64,000 nt of DNA from positions 1 through 64,000 of the forward strand of contig CALJUR010000108.1 in assembly GCA_937975765.1 (NCBI GenBank), given 5' to 3'. A model generated the notes under the pieces. The model ran no database searches and was not told the DNA's origin. It was given only the letters and a program-made list of their open reading frames with translations. Source of the DNA: an uncultured Myxococcales bacterium. Lineage in GTDB: Bacteria > Myxococcota_A > UBA9042 > DTJE01. Positions within the stretch are counted from its first letter, which is position 1. Every line of letters starts with the position of its first letter. This document shows, piece after piece, positions 1 through 7,662 of the stretch. Position numbers and translations under genes: made by a program.

Positions 1-11
1 ACGCCGCCTGA

Positions 12-206
12 CTACCCCCCCAAATGGTCATGTGATTTCCGCTCCCGGTAGTAACGAGCCTCCCCGATGATGCTGAAGTTGTCGTTGATGTTCTCGCAGT
101 TTGGCAGCGCATAGGCACCAGCCCACGGCACGAATCCGGCCAACACCACGGTCGCCATCAGCGTAACCCGCCGTGCCACAAGGAGAGTTCCGACCGGCAA
201 TCGCAT
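12..206 (-). CDS. Short exported protein, truncated paralogue of the gene at 948-1502
   Basis: This 64-residue protein has a clear signal peptide (hydrophobic residues 14-30, then AYALPNCEN). Its mature start, ALPNCENINDNFSIIGEARY, matches ALPNFENLEDRWEFVGEARY in the protein at 948-1502, so the two are paralogues. The similarity stops at GEARY; a Lys/His-rich tail and an early stop follow. A GGAGG sits seven bases before the ATG, and the gene closes a three-gene minus-strand run, 39 bases after the gene before it. The relative has 184 residues, so this copy is either frameshifted, with the rest lying left of the window, or a genuine short form. Function is unknown; secretion to the periplasm or beyond is likely. 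Confidence 0.6.
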   Translation of the reverse strand: MRLPVGTLLVARRVTLMATVVLAGFVPWAGAYALPNCENINDNFSIIGEARYYRERKSHDHLGG

Positions 207-245
207 TCTGCTTCCTCCTTCTTCTTCTCCTCGACCCCCATCTGC

Positions 246-938
246 TCAGTTGCTGGGGTAGTTGTCGAGGCTGCAGGTGGTGTCGACCAGCGGGTCCTCG
301 AGATCCCGGTCCTCCTGGCGGGTGCCCAGGATCATGCCCTGGTCGGATTCGCCCCCGCTCTCGCAGACCGACGGCAGACGACCTCCCACGACCGCGCCTG
401 CCGTGGGCTCGCCCTTCTCGTTCCGACCGATCTGCACCCACCCCAACAGGCCGGGCATCCCGGACCGAAGTACCGTCCTCATGTACCCATCTCCCTCCTC
501 ATTCCACGGAGTGCAGTTCCTGCCCTGAGTGTCCGTCTTGCAGAAGTCGCAAACACCGTAAGAGACCAGTACGATCCCCAGCGATACGTCGCAGATCGAG
601 ACCGTCACCGGCGAGGGATTCGTCGTCGCCAGGTTGGCGATGCTTTCCGGAACGCGGATCATCGAGTACGACACGTCCCCACGTGGCACGAAGGTCCCCG
701 TCCGCGCGATTTCCTGGCTGACCTCCTTGCCCAGGTAGAAGTCCACGTAGCCCGCGGGTGTATCCGCGGTCACCAGAGGCAGTTCGCGCCACACCAACTG
801 CTCTTCGGGATGTGCGGTCGAGACATCCTGTTCCCCCTCGACCGTCGCGTCGCCTCCCGCGGACGCCCCGTCGCAGCCGAACATCGCCCACGCCAGGCAT
901 CCAAGACCCAGGATCCTCCAGTTCTTCAGCGTTCTCAT
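246..938 (-). CDS. Putative lipoprotein ending in a C-x-L-x-N-Y-P-x-N motif
   Basis: The protein has 230 residues and a lipoprotein signal peptide with lipobox AMFGC at residue 22, followed by a Gly/Asp/Glu linker. I recognise no enzymatic domain. A Cys cluster (CDVSLG, CDFCKTD, NCTPW) in the middle and CxL-NYPSN at the end suggest disulfide bonding in the mature form. The C-terminal tail matches NACNLVNYPYN of the next gene upstream in the operon, so the two share an end although their N-termini differ. The stop codon of that gene (TAG) forms part of this gene's TAGGAGGG ribosome-binding site, five bases from the ATG, which implies translational coupling. Confidence 0.75.
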   Translation of the reverse strand: MRTLKNWRILGLGCLAWAMFGCDGASAGGDATVEGEQDVSTAHPEEQLVWRELPLVTADTPAGYVDFYLGKEVSQEIARTGTFVPRGDVSYSMIRVPESIANLATTNPSPVTVSICDVSLGIVLVSYGVCDFCKTDTQGRNCTPWNEEGDGYMRTVLRSGMPGLLGWVQIGRNEKGEPTAGAVVGGRLPSVCESGGESDQGMILGTRQEDRDLEDPLVDTTCSLDNYPSN

Positions 939-947
939 GACACCCTC

Positions 948-1502
948 CTAGTTGTAGGGATAATTCACCAGATTGCAGGCGTTCTGGTCGTACACCTCCC
1001 AGCAGCCGGTATCGGTCGTACTGCAACCGCCACTCGCGCCGACCGAGATGACGCTTTTCCAGTAGCGCCGGAACGGCAATCCATGAACCCCGAACTCCTT
1101 CCCTCCGTATGCCAGGCAACTGTCGCCCGAGCAGCCCCATCCCGGGTTTGCGGAGTCGACGATCATGGACGCCGTCCAGGTGGACAATGTCCCCGACGGG
1201 CAACTACTCGAAACGTTGTTCGACGCGGACAGCGTGATCGAGAACGTCACCTGCGACCCGTCCGCGGTGGTCTCGTCCCGGTGGATCCCGTACACCAGGA
1301 ACTTGAGGTTGTCGGCATTCGTGGAACAGGAATCCGTTCCGCTCAACGTGGTGTATCGCGCCTCTCCAACGAATTCCCAGCGATCCTCCAGGTTCTCGAA
1401 GTTCGGCAGGGCCCGCGCCCTGGTCGGGAGGACAGCTGCCACCACGACCAGCACGCCGAATGCCAGAGGCAATCGGCCCAACCTGACCCTCTCCGCATGC
1501 AT
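948..1502 (-). CDS. Exported Cys-containing protein, founder of the local paralogue set
   Basis: The protein has 184 residues and an N-terminal signal peptide ending near RARALPN. I chose ATG 1502 because AAGGAGG lies five bases upstream; an in-frame GTG two codons earlier overlaps that site. The mature part holds paired cysteines (DSCSTN, SSSCPSG, WGCSGDSC, GGCSTTDTGC, NACNLVN) and no known domain. It begins like the short protein at 12-206 and ends like the lipoprotein at 246-938, so the three genes look like products of duplication with exchange of ends. It is first in the operon, with 290 bases of non-coding DNA before the divergent sialidase-like gene; the promoter should be there. Function is unknown. 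Confidence 0.75.
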   Translation of the reverse strand: MHAERVRLGRLPLAFGVLVVVAAVLPTRARALPNFENLEDRWEFVGEARYTTLSGTDSCSTNADNLKFLVYGIHRDETTADGSQVTFSITLSASNNVSSSCPSGTLSTWTASMIVDSANPGWGCSGDSCLAYGGKEFGVHGLPFRRYWKSVISVGASGGCSTTDTGCWEVYDQNACNLVNYPYN

Positions 1503-1792
1503 GCTCACCTCCTTCGCCTCCGCAGGAACCGTTCCCGCGTATACCCTTTAGAACGAACGAGAGAGGAAAAACGTTACAAGCGAATCGAGGAAGAGACATG
1601 ACAACGGATCTGCCGGATGACGACCGCATGACCGTCCGGTGTCTCGCCATCCTGGAAACAGTTCCAGAAGCCGACGGCAAGCGGGACGGTACGCGCAACG
1701 ACCCGTCGCCACGCCCGGCATCCGTCCAGCCTCCTCGACGCCCGGCCCTGCATTCCGGTATCCTCGCGGCCGGTGGGTTCCGGAGGGACGCG

Positions 1793-3061
1793 ATGCGGCG
1801 CGATGGCGGGTTCCTGGCGGCGTTCCTGGCGATGGCGATCGGGGGGATGGCGGCCCTTGCAGGCTGCGGCGGCGACGGCGGGTCGGGGCCGGCGAACGAT
1901 GCCGTCGTCGACACGCCCGATGCCGCGGCCGAGGTCGCGACCGACGCCCTCCCCGACGCGGCCGAGGAGGTCGCCTCCGACGTCCCGCACGAGCTCCCCC
2001 CGGCGGGCCCGGTGTTCGAGAAGGGGCTGGTCCTGCCGCTGGACTCGATCCCCTGCACCGCGAAGGACGGCCTGCCCACGAACGCCTGCAACCACCATGG
2101 CTCGTCGGTGGCGGTGCAGGCCGACGGCACGGTGCTGGTCGCCTGGTACACCGGCCTGGGCGAGTACTCGATGGACTCCCGCATCGTGTGGGCCCGCAAG
2201 GCGCCCGGCGAGGAGGCGTTCGGGGAATGGAGCGTGCTGTACGACGAACAGACCGTTCCCGAGGGCAACCCCGTGCTGCACGTGGACGACCGCACCGGCG
2301 ACCTGTGGCTGTTCTATGTCAAGGTGGATGGCACCAGCTGGAACGACGGCCTGATCCGCCTGATTCGCAGCACCGACGGCGGCGCGCACTGGAGCCCGCC
2401 GCAGACCCTGCGGTCGGAAAGGAACTGGATGACCCGGAACCACCCGATCCGGCTGCCCTCGGGCGAGATGCTGCTGCCCTGCTACAACGAGACGTTCTAT
2501 GTCCCGACGTTCCTGATCAGCCAGGACGACTTCCAGTCGCGGTGGGAGGAGGTGTCGCCGCCCGAGGAGACGCTGCTGCTGTACCTCGGCCAGATCCAGC
2601 CGACCGTGATCCTGCGCGACGACGACAGCCTGTTCGCGCTGATGCGCAACAGCGACGGCCCGCACCCTGGCCACGCGATCCAGTCGATCTCGACCGACGA
2701 CGGGCGTACCTGGACCGAGGGCGCCGCCAATCCCCTGCCCAACCCCGGCGCGGCGATGGAGATGGTCCGGATGCCGTCGGGCGCGGTGATGGCCACGTTC
2801 AACAACCACCCGGAGGCCCGGCTGCCGCTGGCGGTGGCGCTGTCCGACGACCAGGGCGCCACCTGGAGCGCCGTCGCGAACGTCGTGGAGGCCTGCGAGT
2901 CCGGCGAGTGCTCGTACCCGTCGATCGCGGTGGACCCGACCGACGGCACCGCCTGGGTCACCTACACGCACGCGCGGCGCTCGATCGGCTGGGTGCACGT
3001 CAGCGAGGCGTGGGTGCGCGCCAAGGGGGACGCGCTGGCCGCGATCCCGAACTCGTTCTGA
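1793..3061 (+). CDS. Sialidase-like (BNR repeat) lipoprotein
   Basis: The start at 1793 is set by GGAGGG five bases upstream and by a perfect lipoprotein signal: lipobox LAGC with Cys at residue 25. The open frame extends further upstream, but without a signal or ribosome-binding site. The 422-residue protein has an Asp/Ala-rich linker (about residues 26-75) and then a six-bladed-propeller-type domain with Asp-box motifs: STDGGAHW, STDDGRTW and SDDQGATW. RLPSGEMLLPCYNE and the HHGSSV opening resemble the BNR_2 branch of exo-alpha-sialidases. In that family the domain cleaves terminal sialic acids or acts on other sugars; I cannot confirm the arginine triad. It probably sits on the outer membrane. 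Confidence 0.8.
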   Translation: MRRDGGFLAAFLAMAIGGMAALAGCGGDGGSGPANDAVVDTPDAAAEVATDALPDAAEEVASDVPHELPPAGPVFEKGLVLPLDSIPCTAKDGLPTNACNHHGSSVAVQADGTVLVAWYTGLGEYSMDSRIVWARKAPGEEAFGEWSVLYDEQTVPEGNPVLHVDDRTGDLWLFYVKVDGTSWNDGLIRLIRSTDGGAHWSPPQTLRSERNWMTRNHPIRLPSGEMLLPCYNETFYVPTFLISQDDFQSRWEEVSPPEETLLLYLGQIQPTVILRDDDSLFALMRNSDGPHPGHAIQSISTDDGRTWTEGAANPLPNPGAAMEMVRMPSGAVMATFNNHPEARLPLAVALSDDQGATWSAVANVVEACESGECSYPSIAVDPTDGTAWVTYTHARRSIGWVHVSEAWVRAKGDALAAIPNSF

Positions 3062-3098
3062 CACGCCGCCGGCGGGGTCCTTCGGGTCCGTCCCGGTC

Positions 3099-3602
3099 CT
3101 ACCGGCTGCCGCGCTGCACCATCAGGTCCAGATCCTCGCGCAGGCTCTGCAGATCCTCCTCGTGCTCGACTTCCTGTTCGAGGATCGTCAGCGCCAGGTT
3201 GTACGTCACCATGTCCTTGCCCTGGGTGAAGTCCATCAAGGCCTTGTAGGTGTCGATGGCGCACTGCTCGCCGGCGATGTTCTGGTCCAGCAGCACCGCG
3301 ACGTACGGGTCCTCCGGGGCGTCGTACGCGCACGGGCTCTGCGCCAGCCACCCGGTGGGGGTCAGGACCGGCGTGCCGCCCAGCTGGATGATGCGGCCGG
3401 CCAGCAGCACCGCGTGGTTCATCTCCTCGGTGGCGTGCAGGGTCAGTTCGGCCGCCACGGCATCCTTCATCGGCCCCTTGATGACCCTCGCCCCCAGCCA
3501 GTACTGGTAGTGGGCCAGCCACTCGCTGGCATACGCCGCGTTCAGCCGCTTCAGCAGTTCGTCCACGTCGATCCCGACGATCTCCCTTCCGCGCGTTCCC
3601 AT
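3099..3602 (-). CDS. Ferritin-like diiron protein (bacterioferritin/Dps-like)
   Basis: The 167-residue all-helical protein carries a complete-looking carboxylate-bridged diiron site. Glu27 is in helix 1, Glu60-x-x-His63 (EEMNH) in helix 2, Glu112 in helix 3 and Glu144-x-x-His147 (EQEVEHEED) in helix 4. That is the four-helix ferritin-superfamily arrangement, and the length fits small bacterioferritin-like proteins. It has no signal peptide, so it acts in the cytoplasm, storing or oxidising iron or detoxifying peroxide. The start has GGAGG five bases upstream. It is the last gene of a six-gene minus-strand run and follows the cytochrome gene by 14 bases, which ties it to metal uptake or redox handling. 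Confidence 0.85.
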   Translation of the reverse strand: MGTRGREIVGIDVDELLKRLNAAYASEWLAHYQYWLGARVIKGPMKDAVAAELTLHATEEMNHAVLLAGRIIQLGGTPVLTPTGWLAQSPCAYDAPEDPYVAVLLDQNIAGEQCAIDTYKALMDFTQGKDMVTYNLALTILEQEVEHEEDLQSLREDLDLMVQRGSR

Positions 3603-3616
3603 GGCATCCTCCCGTT

Positions 3617-5050
3617 TCAGCGCCCCGTGGCCGCCTTCCCCTTCCGTCCCGTCTTCGGGTCGGACCCGTATCCTAGCGCCTTCCAGTCCATCCGGATCCC
3701 CCCGTCGTGGCAGTCGGCACATTTCAGCGCATTCTCCTTCGGCACCACGCCGTGGAAGATGCCCATCATCCGCTCGGTCTCGACCCAGCCGATGTCCTGC
3801 ACCTCGTGACCGGTCCATTCCTTCGCACCCGCCCGGACCGCCGCCATCGCATCGCCGGTCTTGAATGCCATGCCCACCTTGATGGGCAGCAGCTTCCGGG
3901 TGGCCGGGTCGAAGGGCAGGCGAGCCGTGTGGCGCTTGAAGGGGAAGATCCGCGCCGCGGGGTCCTTCCGGCTGCCCTCGGGGGTGTAAAGACGGACCCG
4001 CTCCCCGGGCCCGGTGTCCGGCAGGGGCTCGTCCAGCAGCACGATGCGGCCCCGACCGTTCCACCACGCGTAGGCCGGGGTCACGTCCTTCGCGAAGGTG
4101 ATGGCAGGCTCGAAGCGGCCCTCGCCCTCGACGGGCTCGGTGCGGCTCCAGTCGCGATGCATGCCGGTAGCGTCCTTCCTCGCGAAGGTCGGAACGTGGC
4201 AGGTGGTGCAGTCGATGCGCCGGGCGTGCCGATCCAGATCCTCCCGGGCATGGATGGCCCCCCGGTGGCACCCCTCGCAGGCGGGCCGCTTCCCCTCCGG
4301 ACGGTCGCTGCCGGCCATCTGGGTCCCGCTGCCCAGCACCTGGTGCCGTTCGAACTTGTGGCACTGGGTGCAGCTCATTCCGCTGCCCAGGTGCACATCG
4401 AAGTCCCTGCGGGCGCGGAAGAGCCCCGTTTCCAGGTCGCCCCGCTTGAAGTTCAGGCCGCCGCCGGCCCCCACGTGGCACCGCAGACACGCCGCGTTCC
4501 CCGGCGAGACGGGGTGCTGGGCGATGTTCCGCATGGCCTCGGGGTTCTGCAGGGCAACGGGCTCCCAGCGCAGGGAACCGTCCTCCCGCTTCACCACGTG
4601 GCGGCGGTAGTTGTCGCTGTGGCAGACCAGGCAGTCGATGTTCTCCAGCTGCTCGCGGCTCTCCTGGGCGGCGGGCTTCAGGCCCAGTCCCGCGTGGCAT
4701 TTCGAACAGCCGTTGGCGATGACCTTCCCCTCGTCGTTCTTGAGGATGGCGATCCAGGAGATCGACGGGTTGGTGCAGAAGTCGTTGGTGGAGTTGATCT
4801 TCCCGATCTTCCGCCCCCCGGCGTTGGTCACGTCGGGGGCGTCGCCGCTCCACTGGTAGTGCAGGGATCGAAAGACGTCCCGGGCCTCGTCCTCGTGGCA
4901 CTCCAGGCACGTCCGGGTCCCCTCGAACTTCGGCACGTACTCCCGGTGGGGGTCTTCCCACAGCACCCCCTCGCCCCCCGACTGGGCAAGGGCCAGGACA
5001 GGCAACCACACGATGGTCCAGGCAAGGACCGGCAGGATGCGGGGCTTCAT
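3617..5050 (-). CDS. Octaheme c-type cytochrome, tetrathionate-reductase (Otr)-like
   Basis: The 477-residue precursor has a signal peptide (to LALAQ, about residue 23) and exactly eight CxxCH haem sites: CLECH, CSKCH, CLVCH, CLRCH, CTQCH, CEGCH, CTTCH and CADCH. The order of early motifs (first haem, then LHYQW, GKIN, a lone Cys in NDFC, second haem, then IDCLVCH) follows the octaheme tetrathionate reductase family known from Shewanella. Those proteins reduce tetrathionate, nitrite or hydroxylamine in vitro. The true substrate here is unknown. AGGAGGT lies five bases before the ATG. It lies between a metal permease gene and a ferritin-like gene, unlike typical Otr contexts, and could serve periplasmic electron transfer or metal redox chemistry. 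Confidence 0.8.
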   Translation of the reverse strand: MKPRILPVLAWTIVWLPVLALAQSGGEGVLWEDPHREYVPKFEGTRTCLECHEDEARDVFRSLHYQWSGDAPDVTNAGGRKIGKINSTNDFCTNPSISWIAILKNDEGKVIANGCSKCHAGLGLKPAAQESREQLENIDCLVCHSDNYRRHVVKREDGSLRWEPVALQNPEAMRNIAQHPVSPGNAACLRCHVGAGGGLNFKRGDLETGLFRARRDFDVHLGSGMSCTQCHKFERHQVLGSGTQMAGSDRPEGKRPACEGCHRGAIHAREDLDRHARRIDCTTCHVPTFARKDATGMHRDWSRTEPVEGEGRFEPAITFAKDVTPAYAWWNGRGRIVLLDEPLPDTGPGERVRLYTPEGSRKDPAARIFPFKRHTARLPFDPATRKLLPIKVGMAFKTGDAMAAVRAGAKEWTGHEVQDIGWVETERMMGIFHGVVPKENALKCADCHDGGIRMDWKALGYGSDPKTGRKGKAATGR

Positions 5051-5139
5051 GCGACCTCCTTCTTCGGACAACGGCGACCCGTGAGGTGCATGATAGCATA
5101 TGCCCGGAATGCGGAGTCCCCCGTTGCGGGATCGGGGGG

Positions 5140-6534
5140 TCACTGCTGGGCGCGGGAGCGCCATGCCTCCAGGGCGGCCCGGTTGGATGCGCCGTCGGGG
5201 GAACTCCACGGGTCGAAGCCCTGGTCGGCGACCCCCAGCGCCGCCATCAGGGCGTGCAGCGCCTCGTCCCGGAACAGGGGCGGCGTCGCCGGGTCGGACA
5301 TCAGGCCCAGCAGCCGGGCCGTCCCGTCGGCCCGCGCCAGTTCCAGCAGGCGCTCGGCCGCGACGAACCGGACCTCGACGTCGGTGGCGGCGTCGGCCAG
5401 CCGCGCCAGGTCCCCGGCCGATTCCACCCCCCGCATCGCCCGGCGCTTCTCCACCAGGTCCAGGCCCGACAGGCGCTCGGTCAGCCCTGCCAGGCCGCCG
5501 GCATCCCCGGATACGCCGGCCTCCCCGGGTGCGCCCCCCTCGACCGGCGCGGCATGCCCGCGGGCATGGGCTTCCGAATCCGCGGCCCGTTCGTGCTCGG
5601 GCCCCTGGGCCAGGGCCGGGACGCCCGCCATGAAGCGGCCCGCCCCGGCGAATGCCAGGCCCAGGACGACCACGACGGCGGCGCCCGCCACCACGTGGCC
5701 CAGCGCGCGCAGCCTTTCGGGGGCGCGGATCACGTACACCGCCAGCGCCGCCAGCAGCAGGGCCAGGCCGTAGAAGGCCACGACCGTGGGCCCGCTGGGC
5801 AGGTCGCCCCAGTAGCTGAACGCCAGCCCGATCACCGAGACGGCGGTCCCGACGACCCATCCGATGGCCAGTTGCAGCCCCATCCGGTCCGTCAGCATCA
5901 CGCCCAGGATGGCCGGGACCACCAGGAACACGAAGACCAGCAGGACGCCGGCCGTCTGGACCGAGTGGGTGATGACCAGGCCGAACAGCAGGTAGAACAG
6001 GAAGTCCCACCATCGCACCCGCAGGCCCTGGCGGCGCGCCTCCTCCGGGTCCTCGGAGATCAGGCGGAACGGCTTGCGGAACAGGAAGTGCAGGGCCCCC
6101 ACCACGGCGTATGCGGCCGCGGCCTTCCAGACGTCCTCGGCGGTCACCCACAGCAGCGAGCCCGTCGAGATGTTCTGGATGTGCTCGGCTCCGTGCGGAG
6201 CCCCGTACACCGCCAGGATCCCCACCGACGCCGCCAGCGCGTACGACAGGCCGATGACGGCCTCCTGGGGCACCCGGTCCTTGCGCAGGCGGGTCAGCGA
6301 GAAGACCGCCGCCCCCAGGAACGTGAAGGCCAGCGAGAACAGGTAGGCGCCCGTCGAGTGGGGGTTCAGGCCGAACAGGAACGCCACCGTGGTGCCCAAC
6401 GCCGCCACCTGGGCCAGGGCGAGGTCCACGAAGATCACCCGCCGCCGGATCACGTGGAGTCCCAGGTACGAGTGGATGCCCACCAGGACCAGGCACTCCA
6501 GGAACGGCAGCGCCATCAGGCTGACGGCGTTCAC
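5140..6534 (-). CDS. znuB: Metal ABC transporter permease (ZnuB family) with C-terminal repeat-like extension
   Basis: Residues 1 to about 290 form a polytopic membrane domain of the cluster-9 (Zn/Mn/Fe) permease family, with hallmarks such as VDLALAQVAALGTTVAF and the VFVFLVVPAILGVMLT segment. Family members usually have about 270-290 residues; this one has 464. The extra 150 residues are soluble: a His/Glu/Gly linker (about 325-355) and then helical pairs such as DLARLADAATDVEVRFVAAE that resemble HEAT/PBS-lyase repeats. It starts with GTG, overlapping the upstream substrate-binding gene by four bases (GTGA). No ATP-binding subunit gene is nearby, so the transporter must borrow one encoded elsewhere. 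Metal specificity is not certain. Confidence 0.85.
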   Translation of the reverse strand: MNAVSLMALPFLECLVLVGIHSYLGLHVIRRRVIFVDLALAQVAALGTTVAFLFGLNPHSTGAYLFSLAFTFLGAAVFSLTRLRKDRVPQEAVIGLSYALAASVGILAVYGAPHGAEHIQNISTGSLLWVTAEDVWKAAAAYAVVGALHFLFRKPFRLISEDPEEARRQGLRVRWWDFLFYLLFGLVITHSVQTAGVLLVFVFLVVPAILGVMLTDRMGLQLAIGWVVGTAVSVIGLAFSYWGDLPSGPTVVAFYGLALLLAALAVYVIRAPERLRALGHVVAGAAVVVVLGLAFAGAGRFMAGVPALAQGPEHERAADSEAHARGHAAPVEGGAPGEAGVSGDAGGLAGLTERLSGLDLVEKRRAMRGVESAGDLARLADAATDVEVRFVAAERLLELARADGTARLLGLMSDPATPPLFRDEALHALMAALGVADQGFDPWSSPDGASNRAALEAWRSRAQQ

Positions 6535-7613
6535 TGCGAAACCTCCTTCGCGGCCCGATCCGCCGCTGCGAACCCGTCGGCCAGGTGGCGGATCCAGTAG
6601 TCCACCAGGGCGAAGTAGTCATCGACCCCCGGCACGCCGGCCACGGACATGGGAACGATGACCGGGGTCGCCCCGACGGCGGCCGCGATGTGGCGAACCT
6701 TGTCCTCGTCGAAGTAGTTGGCGGCCAGGATCACCGGGACGCGCCGCTCCTTCATCAGCCGGATCAGGTCCTCGACGTGCTTCGGCGAGGGCGGGATCCC
6801 GGGCTTGGGCTCGACCTCGCCCAGGACCTCGACGCCGAAGACCCGCGCGAAGTAGATCCAGTTCTTGTGGTAGGTGACCAGCGAGCGGCCCCGGAAGGCC
6901 AGCGCCTGCTTCATCCAGCCGCCCAGCAGGTCCAGCATCGGGCGCCCCTGCACCGTCCGCGACGACAGGAAGGAGACCAGGTTGCCCGACTCGGCCAGTC
7001 GCTCCAGGGTGTCGCTGCCCAGCAGCGGCAGCAGGTCCGGACCGAACATGCGGCGGTCGATCTCGGCGGCGAAGGCCCGGGCCCGCTCCCGGTAATCGGC
7101 GGCGTGCGCGGCGTCCACCTTCGACAGGCCGGTCGCCAGGTTCCGGGCAACGATCTTCATGTTCAGCGGGTTCGTGTGGATGTGGGGGTTGCCGTAGATG
7201 TGCACCCCCCCCTGCCCGCGGTCCTTGATCTCGGGAATCTCCAGCAGCCGTACCCCGGCCGACACGGACACGTACCCCTCCTGGCCCTCCATCACCCTGG
7301 GATTGGCCGCCTTGTCCAGCACCGACGGCGCCCACATTTCCAGGTCCAGGCCGGTGGTCACGAACAGGTCCGCCCGGCTGACCCAGATGGCGAAACTGGG
7401 CTTGGGCTTCACGAAATGGGCGTCCTGGTCGCCCTCGCAGATGGCCTTCACGTCCACCCGGTCGCCCCCGACGGCCCGGGCCACGGCGGCGTAGTCGGTC
7501 AGGGTGGTCACGACCTGGATCCGGCGCCCCTCGGCGCGGGCGTCCCCGGGCCCCGCGGCCAGGAATCCGGCCACGGCCAGCGCCGCGACCCCGATGACAG
7601 CGTGCATCCTCAT
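6531..7613 (-). CDS. znuA: Periplasmic metal-binding protein of a Zn/Mn-type ABC transporter
   Basis: The 360-residue protein has a cleavable signal peptide (to DARAEG) and the fold signature of cluster-9 substrate-binding proteins: VVTTLTDYAAVARAVGGD at the start, GDQDAHFVKPKPS with the first ligand His, NPHIHTNPLN with further His, and a C-terminal HIAAAVGATPVIVPMS half. It lacks the long His-rich loop of classical ZnuA. It should deliver a divalent metal to the permease encoded next, with which it overlaps by four bases. The GGAGGGAGCC before ATG 7613 supports the start. The porin gene ends 49 bases upstream and probably passes the same metal through the outer membrane. Confidence 0.85.
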   Translation of the reverse strand: MRMHAVIGVAALAVAGFLAAGPGDARAEGRRIQVVTTLTDYAAVARAVGGDRVDVKAICEGDQDAHFVKPKPSFAIWVSRADLFVTTGLDLEMWAPSVLDKAANPRVMEGQEGYVSVSAGVRLLEIPEIKDRGQGGVHIYGNPHIHTNPLNMKIVARNLATGLSKVDAAHAADYRERARAFAAEIDRRMFGPDLLPLLGSDTLERLAESGNLVSFLSSRTVQGRPMLDLLGGWMKQALAFRGRSLVTYHKNWIYFARVFGVEVLGEVEPKPGIPPSPKHVEDLIRLMKERRVPVILAANYFDEDKVRHIAAAVGATPVIVPMSVAGVPGVDDYFALVDYWIRHLADGFAAADRAAKEVSQ

Positions 7614-7662
7614 GGCTCCCTCCTTCGTGCGCGGCCGGGAGCGTCCCCGGCCCGCCCCGCGA

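Noticed and set aside
5086..6600. His/Gln-rich plus-strand protein opposite the metal permease
   Set aside because: The Gln/His/Arg bias is the antisense of Leu/Val/Ala/Trp membrane codons. The permease on the minus strand is a clear family member.
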